Assembly: GCA_964558315.1 (NCBI GenBank) | Contig: CAZLCL010000020.1 | Span: forward strand, 1-16,010 | Source: MWCM01 sp964558315 | GTDB taxonomy: Bacteria; Patescibacteriota; UBA1384; XYA2-FULL-43-10 | Length of the DNA stretch: 16,010 nt | Reading direction: 5' to 3' | Part shown: positions 6,868-13,944 of the stretch, piece by piece | Layout: every line of letters starts with the position of its first letter | Position numbering within the stretch: position 1 is the stretch's first letter | The notes under the pieces: model-generated | Told to the model about the DNA's origin: nothing | Database searches by the model: none | Seen by the model: the letters and a program-made list of their open reading frames with translations, nothing else | Translations under genes and position numbers: made by a program

Positions 6868-7016
6868 AACTTTATAAACTTTACAGCTTGACATACTTTT
6901 AACTCACCCCTGTTTTTATGCTTTATTAACTTGATAAACTTTACGAACTTTCTACTTAATAATTTGCTACCTCTTCTACTTTATAAACTTTACAACTTGA
7001 TAAACTTTTTACTAAA
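6868..7016 (-). repeat. Degenerate short-repeat array, inverted orientation
   Basis: The sequence AACTTTATAAACTTTAC...AACTTGATAAACTTT is the reverse complement of the unit found at 6404-6490. It occupies essentially the whole gap up to the ATG of the HypC-HydE gene, so this gene must be expressed from within or across the repeat. A consensus TTGACA (6888-6893) is present by chance or use, but no good -10 follows. Confidence 0.8.
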
Positions 7017-7018
7017 CC

Positions 7019-8695
7019 ATGTGTTTAACGATACCCGGCAAAATTAAAGCTATAAAAAATGGACTGGCAACTGTAACAAATGGTTCTAGAACCGAGCAGA
7101 TAGAGCTTGGAATAGTTATTGATGCCAAAGTGGGGGATTGGGTGCTTTATGCTACAAATCGCGCAGTAAGACTTATAGATGAGCAGGAGGCACGTGAGAT
7201 TATTGAGCTTTTAGAAGATAACTACCAGCCAGTAGATATCGTTTCTCTACCGCTGAGATATAAAAAGATTGTTTACAAAATTAGAAATGGTGGGCACACA
7301 AAGATCAGCGAAAAAATTATTAAATCCCAATTTCTAATTTCTAATAAAATTCCAAATTCCAAACCACGATACGAATCTCATCTAGAGAAATCGACCGCAT
7401 CACTCGTAGCTTCAAAAGATCGAAATGGGAGTGATATTCATATTAATTTGGTAGATTCTTCGCAAAACACTCAGAATAAAAGCCTACTCGCTACTGGCTA
7501 CTCGCTACTAACTAAAAACGATCTTGAATATCTGCTTGAACTAAAAGGCGCAAATAACCTTGAGGCGTTTTATAGTGAGGCTAATGTTTTGCGCAAGGAC
7601 ATAATTAAAGACTTTGTTTGCATACATGGTATTGTAGAATTTTCTAACTATTGTAAGAATTACTGTCTTTATTGTGGTATTGGGAGCAAAGCTAAAATAC
7701 GACGTTATCGTATGAATTTGGAGGAGATATATAAGGCTGTAAAAAAAGCTGTTGAGAATGAGGGTTATAAATTAGTTGTTTTGCAAAGCGGGGAGGATGA
7801 TTACTACAGCGATGATGATCTTGTGGCGTTGATAAATAAGATCAAAAATAATTTAAGGGTTTTTATCTTTATTTCGGTGGGAGAAAGATCAAAAGATTTT
7901 TATCGTCGAGCATTCGAAGCGGGGGCAAGTGGCTCACTTTTTCGTTTTGAAACCTCTAATCCGAGGCTATACAGCCAAATGCATCCAAACCACGATTTAC
8001 AAAGCAGACTCGAATCTCTGCAGATGCAAATAGAGCTTGGATATTATGTAGCCAGTGGGGGACTAATAGGGTTACCCGGACAAACGGTGGGCGATTTGGC
8101 AGATGATTTACTATTGGTTGAGAAACTGGGTGTGCCGATGCTATCGAGTGGGCCATGGATTGAAAGTAGACAAAGTTTACTTTCAATAAATCCGAAACTC
8201 GAATATCGAAATCCGAAACAAATTCCAAATCACAAATCACAAAATGAATGTCATTCCGAGGGTAGTGTTAACGAAGTCGAGGAATCCTACCACCGCGTAA
8301 GCGGCAGCATAGACAATTCGGAAGATTCTTCCCTCGCCGATTCGGCGGGTCAGAATGACAATAATAATATATTACCTGCTAATGGTCAACCGCAAGCGGC
8401 CAGTGAACGCTTGCGCTTAACGCTCAATTATATTGCTGCGGCTAGGTTTTTAATGCCGGAGATCAAAATTCCGGTGACTACCGCATTAGAAACACTTGAT
8501 CCAGAGAGCGGAAGACACAAAGCCTTATTGGCCGGGGCAAATGCTTTTATGTTTAATATCACTCCGGAAAAATATCGAGATGATTATAATTTATACGATC
8601 ATAAATATATTGAACGAGAGAAAGTCTGGCAGAAATACGGGCTCTTTAAAGGAGAGGAGAGCTACGAGATGCTAGAAGAGAGGCTGAAAATATGA
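7019..8695 (+). CDS. HypC-HydE fusion: hydrogenase-maturation radical SAM protein with repeat insertions
   Basis: The 558-aa protein starts with a HypC domain (MCLTIPGKI, residues 1-70; Cys2 is the family's metal/ligand cysteine), which fixes the ATG although no SD exists. Residues about 165-382 and 461-558 form a HydE-like radical SAM domain. The cluster motif CxxxCxxC is at C212, C216 and C219 within VEFSNYCKNYCLYCGI. QSGEDDYY, SVGERS, FRFETSNPRLY and GGLIGLPGQT follow, as in HydE, and the C-terminus IPVTTALETLDPESGR-GAN matches HydE. HydE builds the [FeFe]-hydrogenase cofactor; HypC carries Fe(CN)2CO for [NiFe] enzymes. Fusion of the two is unusual, and no hydrogenase gene is in the window. 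Residues about 101-165 and 383-460 are low-complexity insertions encoded by interspersed repeats. The second replaces the stretch after the GPWI motif, so activity is uncertain. Confidence 0.85.
   Translation: MCLTIPGKIKAIKNGLATVTNGSRTEQIELGIVIDAKVGDWVLYATNRAVRLIDEQEAREIIELLEDNYQPVDIVSLPLRYKKIVYKIRNGGHTKISEKIIKSQFLISNKIPNSKPRYESHLEKSTASLVASKDRNGSDIHINLVDSSQNTQNKSLLATGYSLLTKNDLEYLLELKGANNLEAFYSEANVLRKDIIKDFVCIHGIVEFSNYCKNYCLYCGIGSKAKIRRYRMNLEEIYKAVKKAVENEGYKLVVLQSGEDDYYSDDDLVALINKIKNNLRVFIFISVGERSKDFYRRAFEAGASGSLFRFETSNPRLYSQMHPNHDLQSRLESLQMQIELGYYVASGGLIGLPGQTVGDLADDLLLVEKLGVPMLSSGPWIESRQSLLSINPKLEYRNPKQIPNHKSQNECHSEGSVNEVEESYHRVSGSIDNSEDSSLADSAGQNDNNNILPANGQPQAASERLRLTLNYIAAARFLMPEIKIPVTTALETLDPESGRHKALLAGANAFMFNITPEKYRDDYNLYDHKYIEREKVWQKYGLFKGEESYEMLEERLKI
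7321..7515 (+). repeat. In-frame insertion of word repeats in the HypC-HydE linker
   Basis: This stretch consists of near-repeats of AATTTCTAATTTCTAATA / AAATTCCAAATTCC and CTACTCGCTACTGGCTACTC, patterns of intergenic repeats rather than coding sequence. The frame stays open for about 65 codons between the HypC and radical SAM domains. Confidence 0.65.
8164..8400 (+). repeat. In-frame palindromic repeat inserted in the HydE domain
   Basis: About 79 codons interrupt the HydE domain. The 5' part is a degenerate run (CCGAAACTCGAATATCGAAA and similar). The core at 8249-8360 is an interspersed palindrome beginning TGTCATTC and ending GAATGACA, with inner arms GAGGAATC / GATTCTTC and a CGCCGATTCGGCG hairpin. 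It resembles palindromic elements of the 'GTCATTCCGAG...GAATGAC' type common between genes in several bacterial groups. The frame remains open through it. Confidence 0.75.
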
Positions 8696-8745
8696 GAACA
8701 CCACCACTGATCTTTTCCACAAATAGTCACAGATAGGGGAGGGGG

Positions 8746-8846
<101 letters not shown>

Positions 8847-8869
8847 AGAAACTACACGGTCAAACGCAG

Positions 8870-9157
8870 ATGAACAAGAAAAATAATATTAGATTCGTTA
8901 TAGTAAGCGACAATATTACTCTGATTGTATTGGCCAATAACGATTTTAGAGACGAGGAGTATTTAGATACATCTCAAGTTTTAAGGAGAGACTGGCATTG
9001 CAAAAAAAACTTTCCTCACCTGATCGCTCAGATGAGGGGAAGTGTTCTTTTGGTCTATTTTCCAGCCCACCTTGCTGGAGGTTTAAATGTATGTAACGCG
9101 TACGGCTTTATCACTATACTCAAAAAGCCCGCCTATTCTGCGGACTTTTTGAGTATT
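8870..9157 (+). pseudogene. Truncated DJ-1/PfpI gene fragment, left copy of a ~285-bp direct repeat
   Basis: Codons 1-40 read NITLIVLANNDFRDEEYLDTSQVLR, nearly identical to the start of the intact DJ-1/PfpI gene at 14752, with an extra 12-15 residue N-terminal extension. The frame then shifts and homology ends at 'GGCATTGCA'; the rest of the DJ-1 gene, including the catalytic Cys, is missing. About 150 bp of unrelated sequence and a terminator follow. The 132-codon frame here continues past the terminator and is not credible as a gene. The entire block from 8873 recurs at 13661-13940 with the same truncation point, on the other side of the ABC transporter cassette. Confidence 0.85.
9118..9154. 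terminator. Intrinsic terminator, left copy
   Basis: ACTCAAAAAGCCCGC pairs with GCGGACTTTTTGAGT around a 7-nt loop, with one internal mismatch. The A and T tracts on both sides allow termination in both directions, so it can also end the binding-protein transcript arriving on the minus strand. Confidence 0.85.
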
Positions 9158-9187
9158 TGTCTTCTGCTTGTCTTCTGTCTAGATAGG

Positions 9188-10270
9188 TTAGTATTGTTTT
9201 ATAGTCATTTTGAGGTCAGCGATGCGGTTGTTGAATTTTTCAAAACCTATGGTAGAATCCGCTTTTGAATTCTCTATACTTTGGCTAGCTTTAGTAACAT
9301 CCATTTTGTTAGTTACTAAAGATTTTACGATCTGTTTGATATGGGTGTAAGTTATGGCTGCCCCATATTCGGTAGCTAACTTTTTGCCTGATTTAGAAGC
9401 TAATCTATCTGAGAAGTCTTTATCAACCTCGGAGAAACCGAAGGTGTAGGCTCCCTCTAACTCTGGCCTGTAAGTATCGAGCACGTTTTGAGTAATACTG
9501 TCGTCAACTGTACCGAAGGGAACTTTGTAGTCAAGCTCTTTCATGGCTTTGAGTGTGTTAAGCGTATCGCCTTCGAAGGCAGCGACGTTTATTATAGCCC
9601 CTACCCCGGAATTTTTAAGCTTAAGCACTTGGGTTTTAAGATCTGTTGTGCCAAGATCATACGATTCTACGATAGCGTTATTACCGTATACTTCTTTTAC
9701 TCCTATAAGCCCCAGTTCGCCAGGTTCTAAATTCATTTTAAGTACGCCAATCTTTCCTACACCTTGGCCTTTAAACTTTTCAGCTACCAATTTATTGCCG
9801 GCTTGAAAATCCAGATAGGTTTTAAAAGCATTATTGTTACCTTCAAGCGGAGAAGTCACAGAAGCATCGTAGATGAAGATTTTATTCTTATCCTTAATGA
9901 ATGAGCCAATGCTGGCTGCGGCTAAATTAAACTCAGCATACACAGCATCTACATTATCCACATTCACCAGTTTTTGTGCACTGCTTAGAGCCTTAGGTGC
10001 TTCGAGTTGATAATCTTCGAAGATTAAATCTACATTGTAGCCTTGTTCTTCAAGCTCTTTTTCTGCTAACTCCGCTCCTGCTCGGCTTGATTCCCCCCAA
10101 TAGGCAGCCGGTCCTGATAAGTCTGTGACAATACCGATTTTAACAGTTTGTGATTTAAGACTTTTCGCTCTCGACCAGAACGAGGCTCCAACAATCAGCA
10201 GTATTAATACTAAAGCAATCACGGCCGGGACAAGCCAGCCCTTTGTAGACATTTTTGTCTTGTTTTCCAT
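9188..10270 (-). CDS. Membrane-anchored ABC solute-binding protein, branched-chain amino-acid type (LivJ-like)
   Basis: The protein has 360 aa from the ATG at 10270, which has a clear SD (AGGAGT, 5 nt away). An upstream in-frame ATG at 10363 would begin upstream of the promoter and is rejected. Residues 12-32 (WLVPAVIALVLILLIVGASFW) are a single membrane anchor. No lipobox Cys follows, so the protein should stay tethered by its uncleaved N-terminus. The mature part is a periplasmic-binding-protein type I fold (Peripla_BP_6): VKIGIVTDLSGPAAYWGES at its start matches the LivJ ligand loop, followed by AELAEKELEEQGY and VDAVYAEF. It likely delivers an amino acid or a related small ligand to the LivHM-G transporter encoded beyond the TrmB gene. 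It is transcribed alone and ends at the terminator at 9118-9154. Confidence 0.88.
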   Translation of the reverse strand: MENKTKMSTKGWLVPAVIALVLILLIVGASFWSRAKSLKSQTVKIGIVTDLSGPAAYWGESSRAGAELAEKELEEQGYNVDLIFEDYQLEAPKALSSAQKLVNVDNVDAVYAEFNLAAASIGSFIKDKNKIFIYDASVTSPLEGNNNAFKTYLDFQAGNKLVAEKFKGQGVGKIGVLKMNLEPGELGLIGVKEVYGNNAIVESYDLGTTDLKTQVLKLKNSGVGAIINVAAFEGDTLNTLKAMKELDYKVPFGTVDDSITQNVLDTYRPELEGAYTFGFSEVDKDFSDRLASKSGKKLATEYGAAITYTHIKQIVKSLVTNKMDVTKASQSIENSKADSTIGFEKFNNRIADLKMTIKQY

Positions 10271-10323
10271 TTTTACTCCTTTGCTTAATAAGTTCTGGTA
10301 ACCCTTGACAGGATACCATCGGA

Positions 10324-10360
10324 GTAGTATAATATATAACGAGCGAGTGGCAAATACTAC
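10324..10360 (-). promoter_or_regulatory. Promoter of the binding-protein gene framed by a putative operator
   Basis: On the minus strand, TTGCCA (10353-10348) and TATACT (10331-10326) are 16 nt apart. The inverted half-sites GTAGTAT (10324-10330) and ATACTAC (10354-10360) bracket this promoter. One overlaps the -10 box and the other abuts the -35 box, with centres 30 bp apart (about three helical turns). The divergent TrmB gene starts 64 bp away, so its product is the obvious candidate to bind here. Confidence 0.6.
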
Positions 10361-10423
10361 CACAGTAACGTAACACCGATATAGTAAGTATAGGACGAGA
10401 AAAAAGATATCAATGCAATTATT

Positions 10424-11161
10424 ATGAACACAGAATCTCTAATACAATTAGGCCTATCAAAGAATGAAGCTCAAATCTATGAGACTTTAATTGAGCATGG
10501 TGAACTTTCGGTTAGTGAGATATCAAAAAAAGCCTTGATTCACCGCCGTAATGTATACGACTGTATGAATAGGCTTTTAGAAAAAGGCTTGGTTGTGGAG
10601 ATTTTAGCTGGAGACGAAAATCATTATAAGGCAGTGGCCCCCGATAAATTGAAAGAGATGCTGGCAGAAAAAACTGCAGTGCTGAATAGTATCATGCCCG
10701 ATTTAATCAAAAAGTATCATCAAAAACCGCATAATGATGAAGTATATATATACAAAGGGGTTGAAGGCTGGAAAAATTACATGCGTGAAATTATCAAAAC
10801 AGGCGAAGATGTATATACAATTGGAGGTGGAGGGTTGTGGGGCGATCTGCGGCTAAAATCATTTTTAGATAATTTTAGAGCTGAGGCGGAAAAGAAAAAT
10901 ATTAAATTTAGCTTTTTATACGATTTTGAAGTATCCAGACATAATCGCAAAATTAAGGGTATGCCAAATTCGCGGTATAAAACTTTACCGCAAAAATATT
11001 CAACGCCCGCATCTGTTGATATTTTTGGAGATTATGTAGTTATTCTAACCAAAGGCAGAGAGGGTGTGATTGACGATAGCATAGTAACAGTGATTGTTAA
11101 TAAACATATCGCTGATGCTTTTAGAATCTGGTTTAAGCTCATGTGGAGTGTCTCGAGCTAG
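10424..11161 (+). CDS. TrmB-family regulator of the ABC importer cassette
   Basis: The 245-aa protein has an N-terminal winged helix (LIQLGLSKNEAQIYETLIEHGE, then VSEISKKALIHRRNVYDCMNRL) typical of TrmB. A helical linker (residues 75-105) and an effector domain follow (VYIYKGVEGWKNYMREII; TIGGGGLWGD). It is divergent from the binding-protein gene and convergent with the ATPase gene, so it sits inside the transporter cluster. Its stop codon and that of the ATPase gene share the tetramer CTAG (11158-11161). No SD is visible before the ATG and no convincing -35/-10 pair was found. A ligand related to the transported substrate is an inference from position. Confidence 0.85.
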   Translation: MNTESLIQLGLSKNEAQIYETLIEHGELSVSEISKKALIHRRNVYDCMNRLLEKGLVVEILAGDENHYKAVAPDKLKEMLAEKTAVLNSIMPDLIKKYHQKPHNDEVYIYKGVEGWKNYMREIIKTGEDVYTIGGGGLWGDLRLKSFLDNFRAEAEKKNIKFSFLYDFEVSRHNRKIKGMPNSRYKTLPQKYSTPASVDIFGDYVVILTKGREGVIDDSIVTVIVNKHIADAFRIWFKLMWSVSS

Positions 11162-11904
11162 CCCAAGTATGCCTTAATGACTTCTTCTCGAGCAAAAACT
11201 TGATGGGAATGTCCTTCGGCAATTATCTTTCCCGCATCCATGAAAATTACTGTGTCTGCCAAGTTTTTGATAAATGCGATGTCATGTTCTATCAATAAAA
11301 TACTTTCTCCGTTGCTGGCAAGACTTTTCAAAAAATCGGCGATTTTAGTCTTTAGATGAGGTGCGATTCCGGCAACCGGTTCGTCTAATAGCATAATTTT
11401 GTGCTCAAAAATGTAGGTTCGAATAATTTCGACAATTCTTTTTTGGCCATAACTCAAATCGTGGCACTTTTTATAGATAATTTCTGCTAGGCTAAATTCT
11501 GCAAGCCTAGTTTTAATCATCTCGATTTGTTTTGATGTATTTGTCGCCCAAGGAGTAAAACGATAAGGGTTTCTATCAATTGCCAACAACAAATTGTCTG
11601 CCACTGATAAGTTGTCAAATATTTGCGATTGCTGATAAAGCCTTGATATGCCCAAAGCGGCTCTTTTTTCGATGCTTTTTTGGCTGATATTTTGATTTTC
11701 CAGGTAAATACTACCCGAATCGGCTGAGATATTACCGGCGATGAGGTTGAAAACTGTTGACTTCCCGCTACCGTTAGGTCCTACCAAGGCGGTAATTTTA
11801 CCCTTTTCAACATTGAAAGAGCAGTTGTTAACTGCCTTAATGCCGCCAAAAGATTTGGCCAGGTCATATATACCGAGAATTTTATTTGAGATCGATTTTT
11901 CCAT
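11158..11904 (-). CDS. ABC transporter ATPase, LivG type
   Basis: The 248-aa protein has all ABC motifs: Walker A GPNGSGKST, Q-loop region LYQQSQIF, signature LSYGQKR, Walker B IMLLDEP and H-loop IEHD. AGIAPHL after Walker B and IAEGHSHQVFAREEVIKAYLG at the end are LivG features. I place the start at the ATG at 11904, because AAAGG lies 5 nt upstream; a TTG one codon earlier is less likely. It overlaps livM by 23 bp, which implies translational coupling. It would power the LivH/LivM pore. Canonical systems pair LivG with LivF, but no LivF is encoded in the window, so this ATPase may work as a homodimer or with a subunit from elsewhere. Confidence 0.92.
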   Translation of the reverse strand: MEKSISNKILGIYDLAKSFGGIKAVNNCSFNVEKGKITALVGPNGSGKSTVFNLIAGNISADSGSIYLENQNISQKSIEKRAALGISRLYQQSQIFDNLSVADNLLLAIDRNPYRFTPWATNTSKQIEMIKTRLAEFSLAEIIYKKCHDLSYGQKRIVEIIRTYIFEHKIMLLDEPVAGIAPHLKTKIADFLKSLASNGESILLIEHDIAFIKNLADTVIFMDAGKIIAEGHSHQVFAREEVIKAYLG

Positions 11905-12751
11905 CAAAACCTTTAGGTAAAAATAACAATATTATTATTAATGATAATGAATAAATGGCAAGTCGTGTTGGCCCGAGCAAAGATGAGGGCAATCCAATGA
12001 ATCGCACTGCTTCGGGTATAAGAACGATTATTATGGTGGCGAATAATGTTCCTTCTAGCGAAGCTAAGCCCCCCAGAATCACTATGACTAAAATTGGCAT
12101 CAAATCAGAAAAGGAAAAGCTAGCAGGATCAATATAAGTAATATAGTGAGCATATAGGCTCCCGGCAAGACCGGCAAACATTGCCGAGATAATGATAGCG
12201 ATATCTTTTATGGCGGCGGTATTTTTTCCTAAAGATTTTGCCTCGGTTTCATTGTCTCTAATTGCTTCCAACGTTTTGCCAAAGGGGGATAGGGAGATAA
12301 TTTTAATAATGGTATAAGTAAAAATAGTAAATATTGCTACCATTATTAAATATTCTGCGTTTGTATCAATATGATAAGGAGGCACAATGGGTTTAGGTAT
12401 GCCGGGTATGCCCAAAGGGCCTCTTGTCAGACTTGTCCAGTTATTGGCCAAAGAAAATACCACAAAAGAGAAGCCTAGAGTAGCTAGAGCTAAATAATCC
12501 CCTTTAAGTTTGTCGGTCGCTTTAGATATGATATAAGCCAATACTGTAGGCAATAATATTGCTATGAACAAGCATAACAAGTATGGGCAACCGGCCATAT
12601 TTAACAAGGCTGAAGCGTAAGCACCGATAGCAAAAAATGCAATATGCCCTAAATTTAAAAGACCTCCAAAACCTATTACAAATTGAAGAGACAATGATAA
12701 TATTCCGTAAATGCCCACTAAAATCATAAGATGAATAAAATATGCACTCAT
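11882..12751 (-). CDS. ABC transporter permease, LivM type
   Basis: The 289-aa protein is very hydrophobic, with about 8 membrane segments. LQFVIGFGGLLNLGHIAFFAIGAYASALL is the hallmark N-terminal segment of LivM. KGDYLALATLGF and LTRGPLGIPGIP are conserved LivM loops, and EAIRDNETEAKSLGKN is the EAA-like coupling region that contacts the ATPase. The start ATG has the SD AAAGGAG (10 nt away) and overlaps the livH stop as ATGA, so the two are translationally coupled. It is the middle gene of the livH-livM-livG operon. Confidence 0.92.
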   Translation of the reverse strand: MSAYFIHLMILVGIYGILSLSLQFVIGFGGLLNLGHIAFFAIGAYASALLNMAGCPYLLCLFIAILLPTVLAYIISKATDKLKGDYLALATLGFSFVVFSLANNWTSLTRGPLGIPGIPKPIVPPYHIDTNAEYLIMVAIFTIFTYTIIKIISLSPFGKTLEAIRDNETEAKSLGKNTAAIKDIAIIISAMFAGLAGSLYAHYITYIDPASFSFSDLMPILVIVILGGLASLEGTLFATIIIVLIPEAVRFIGLPSSLLGPTRLAIYSLSLIIILLFLPKGFDGKIDLK

Positions 12752-13626
12752 GTATTTACTGCTCCTTTTCTGATAGCAATTATTCCCTGTGGGCGAAAAA
12801 GTAAAAATATCAGCAAAATTACAAATGTTATAGCGTCTTTATAGCCAGAGGGGAGGAACCAAATACTATAGTTTTCCGCAAAGCCCAGCAAAAAAGCGCC
12901 AATTATTGCTCCTGGTATGCTGCCAATCCCACCTATTATGGCGGCCGCAAAGGCTTTAATCATGAGGCTAGTTCCCATATTTGGCTCAAGATTTTGTTCC
13001 AAAGCTATTAAGATTCCTCCGACTCCGGCTAGAAATGAGCCGATCAAGAACGAAGTGCTATATATCTTTTCCGTAGAAATGCCAACAATTTCAGCTGTAG
13101 TTTTATTGTCTGAAACTGCTCTAATAGCTTTGCCGATTTTTGTGTTTTTGATAAACAAAAATAAAAAGATAAAAATTATTAGCGAGAGCATGATAATTGT
13201 CAATTGGAGGGTAGTAATTATCCCTCCAAAAAATTCAATGCCTTGCCTAGCAATAAAGAAATTGATTGTTTTTACATTTGCCCCAAATAGCAACAATATA
13301 CTAGCTTCAAAAAGAGTCATGAGACCAATGCTGGATATAAGTAAAATAGAGGGGCTAGCTTTCCTCTTTCGAAGCGGTTTATATAAAAACGAATTAGAGA
13401 TATAACCCAATATTGTTGTCAAAAAAATTGCCAGAATGGCAGAGAGCCAAAAATTAAAACCAAGCACAGAGAAAAAGAAATATAAAAAATATCCTGAAAA
13501 AATCAATATTGCTCCGTGAGCGAAATGGACAAATTTACAGGCAGAGTAAATAACCGAAAAACCTGCTGTTGCAAGCGAATATATGGCTCCGGCAATTAAA
13601 CTATTAAATAATAACTGTGCAAACAT
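12748..13626 (-). CDS. ABC transporter permease, LivH type
   Basis: The 292-aa membrane protein starts with LFNSLIAGAIYSLATAGFSVIYSACKFVHFAHGAILIFSGY, matching the LivH start (N-G...G..YaL.A.G...iyg....iNFAHG). KAIRAVSDNKTTAEIVGI is the coupling helix, and SLMIKAFAAAIIGGIGSIPGA is the family's conserved C-terminal membrane segment. It is the first gene of the operon. No SD precedes the ATG. The predicted transcription start lies only a few nucleotides upstream, so translation may be leaderless. Confidence 0.92.
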   Translation of the reverse strand: MFAQLLFNSLIAGAIYSLATAGFSVIYSACKFVHFAHGAILIFSGYFLYFFFSVLGFNFWLSAILAIFLTTILGYISNSFLYKPLRKRKASPSILLISSIGLMTLFEASILLLFGANVKTINFFIARQGIEFFGGIITTLQLTIIMLSLIIFIFLFLFIKNTKIGKAIRAVSDNKTTAEIVGISTEKIYSTSFLIGSFLAGVGGILIALEQNLEPNMGTSLMIKAFAAAIIGGIGSIPGAIIGAFLLGFAENYSIWFLPSGYKDAITFVILLIFLLFRPQGIIAIRKGAVNT

Positions 13627-13635
13627 CTTAATATC

Positions 13636-13663
13636 ATTCTAACAAAATGATATAATTTGACAA
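13636..13663 (-). promoter_or_regulatory. Promoter of the livHMG operon (near-leaderless)
   Basis: TTGTCA (13663-13658) and TAGAAT (13641-13636) are separated by 16 nt on the minus strand. The expected start point, about 13629, is roughly 3 nt before the ATG at 13626. The promoter overlaps a plus-strand extended -10 (13648-13656), so the two directions should compete. Confidence 0.55.
13648..13656 (+). promoter_or_regulatory. Extended -10 promoter in front of the right DJ-1 fragment
   Basis: TGATATAAT fits TGn-TATAAT perfectly. The 12-mer AAATGATATAAT is shared with the promoter of the intact DJ-1 gene (14705-14716), suggesting common ancestry. Confidence 0.55.
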
Positions 13664-13940
13664 AGAAAAATAATATTAGATTCGTTATAATAAGCGACAA
13701 TATTGCTCTGATTGTATTGGCCAACCATGATTTTAGAGATGAGGAGTATTTAGAGATATCTCAAGTTTTAAGGGAGGCTGGTATTGCAGAAAAGCCCCTC
13801 ACCTGATTGCTCAGATAAAAGAAAGTGTTCTTTCGGTCTATTTTCTAGCCCACACTGCTGGAGTCTCAAATATATGTAATGCGTACGGCTTCATCCCCAC
13901 ACTCAAAAAGCCCGCCTATTCGGCGGGCTTTTTGAGTACC
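13657..13940 (+). pseudogene. Truncated DJ-1/PfpI gene fragment, right copy of the ~285-bp direct repeat
   Basis: From a TTG at 13657, 49 codons read into IALIVLANHDFRDEEYL and SQVLREAGIA, the beginning of the DJ-1/PfpI protein, then EKPLT and a stop at 13804-13806. Unlike the left copy there is no frameshift before the truncation point. The following 130 bp match the left copy (AGTGTTCTTT.GGTCTATTTTC, then GTACGGCTT) down to the shared terminator. Both copies break off DJ-1 homology at the same base, so they descend from one already truncated element. Expression as a 49-aa peptide is possible because a promoter precedes it, but function is doubtful. Confidence 0.85.
13901..13937. terminator. 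Intrinsic terminator, right copy
   Basis: ACTCAAAAAGCCCGC pairs perfectly with GCGGGCTTTTTGAGT. It is the counterpart of the terminator at 9118-9154, here without the mismatch. Confidence 0.88.
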
Positions 13941-13944
13941 TAGA

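Noticed and set aside
7019..8695. PylB (methylornithine synthase) or biotin synthase
   Set aside because: The cluster motif region is shared, but the C-terminal TTALETLDP and GANAFMFNITPEKYR segments and the HypC fusion fit HydE better.
8870..9268. A 132-aa protein gene
   Set aside because: Only the first 40 codons are DJ-1-like; the rest runs through filler and both arms of a terminator.
10271..10363. Longer N-terminus of the solute-binding protein (ATG at 10363)
   Set aside because: It would start upstream of the promoter's -35 box, and the ATG at 10270 has a strong SD followed by a proper membrane anchor.
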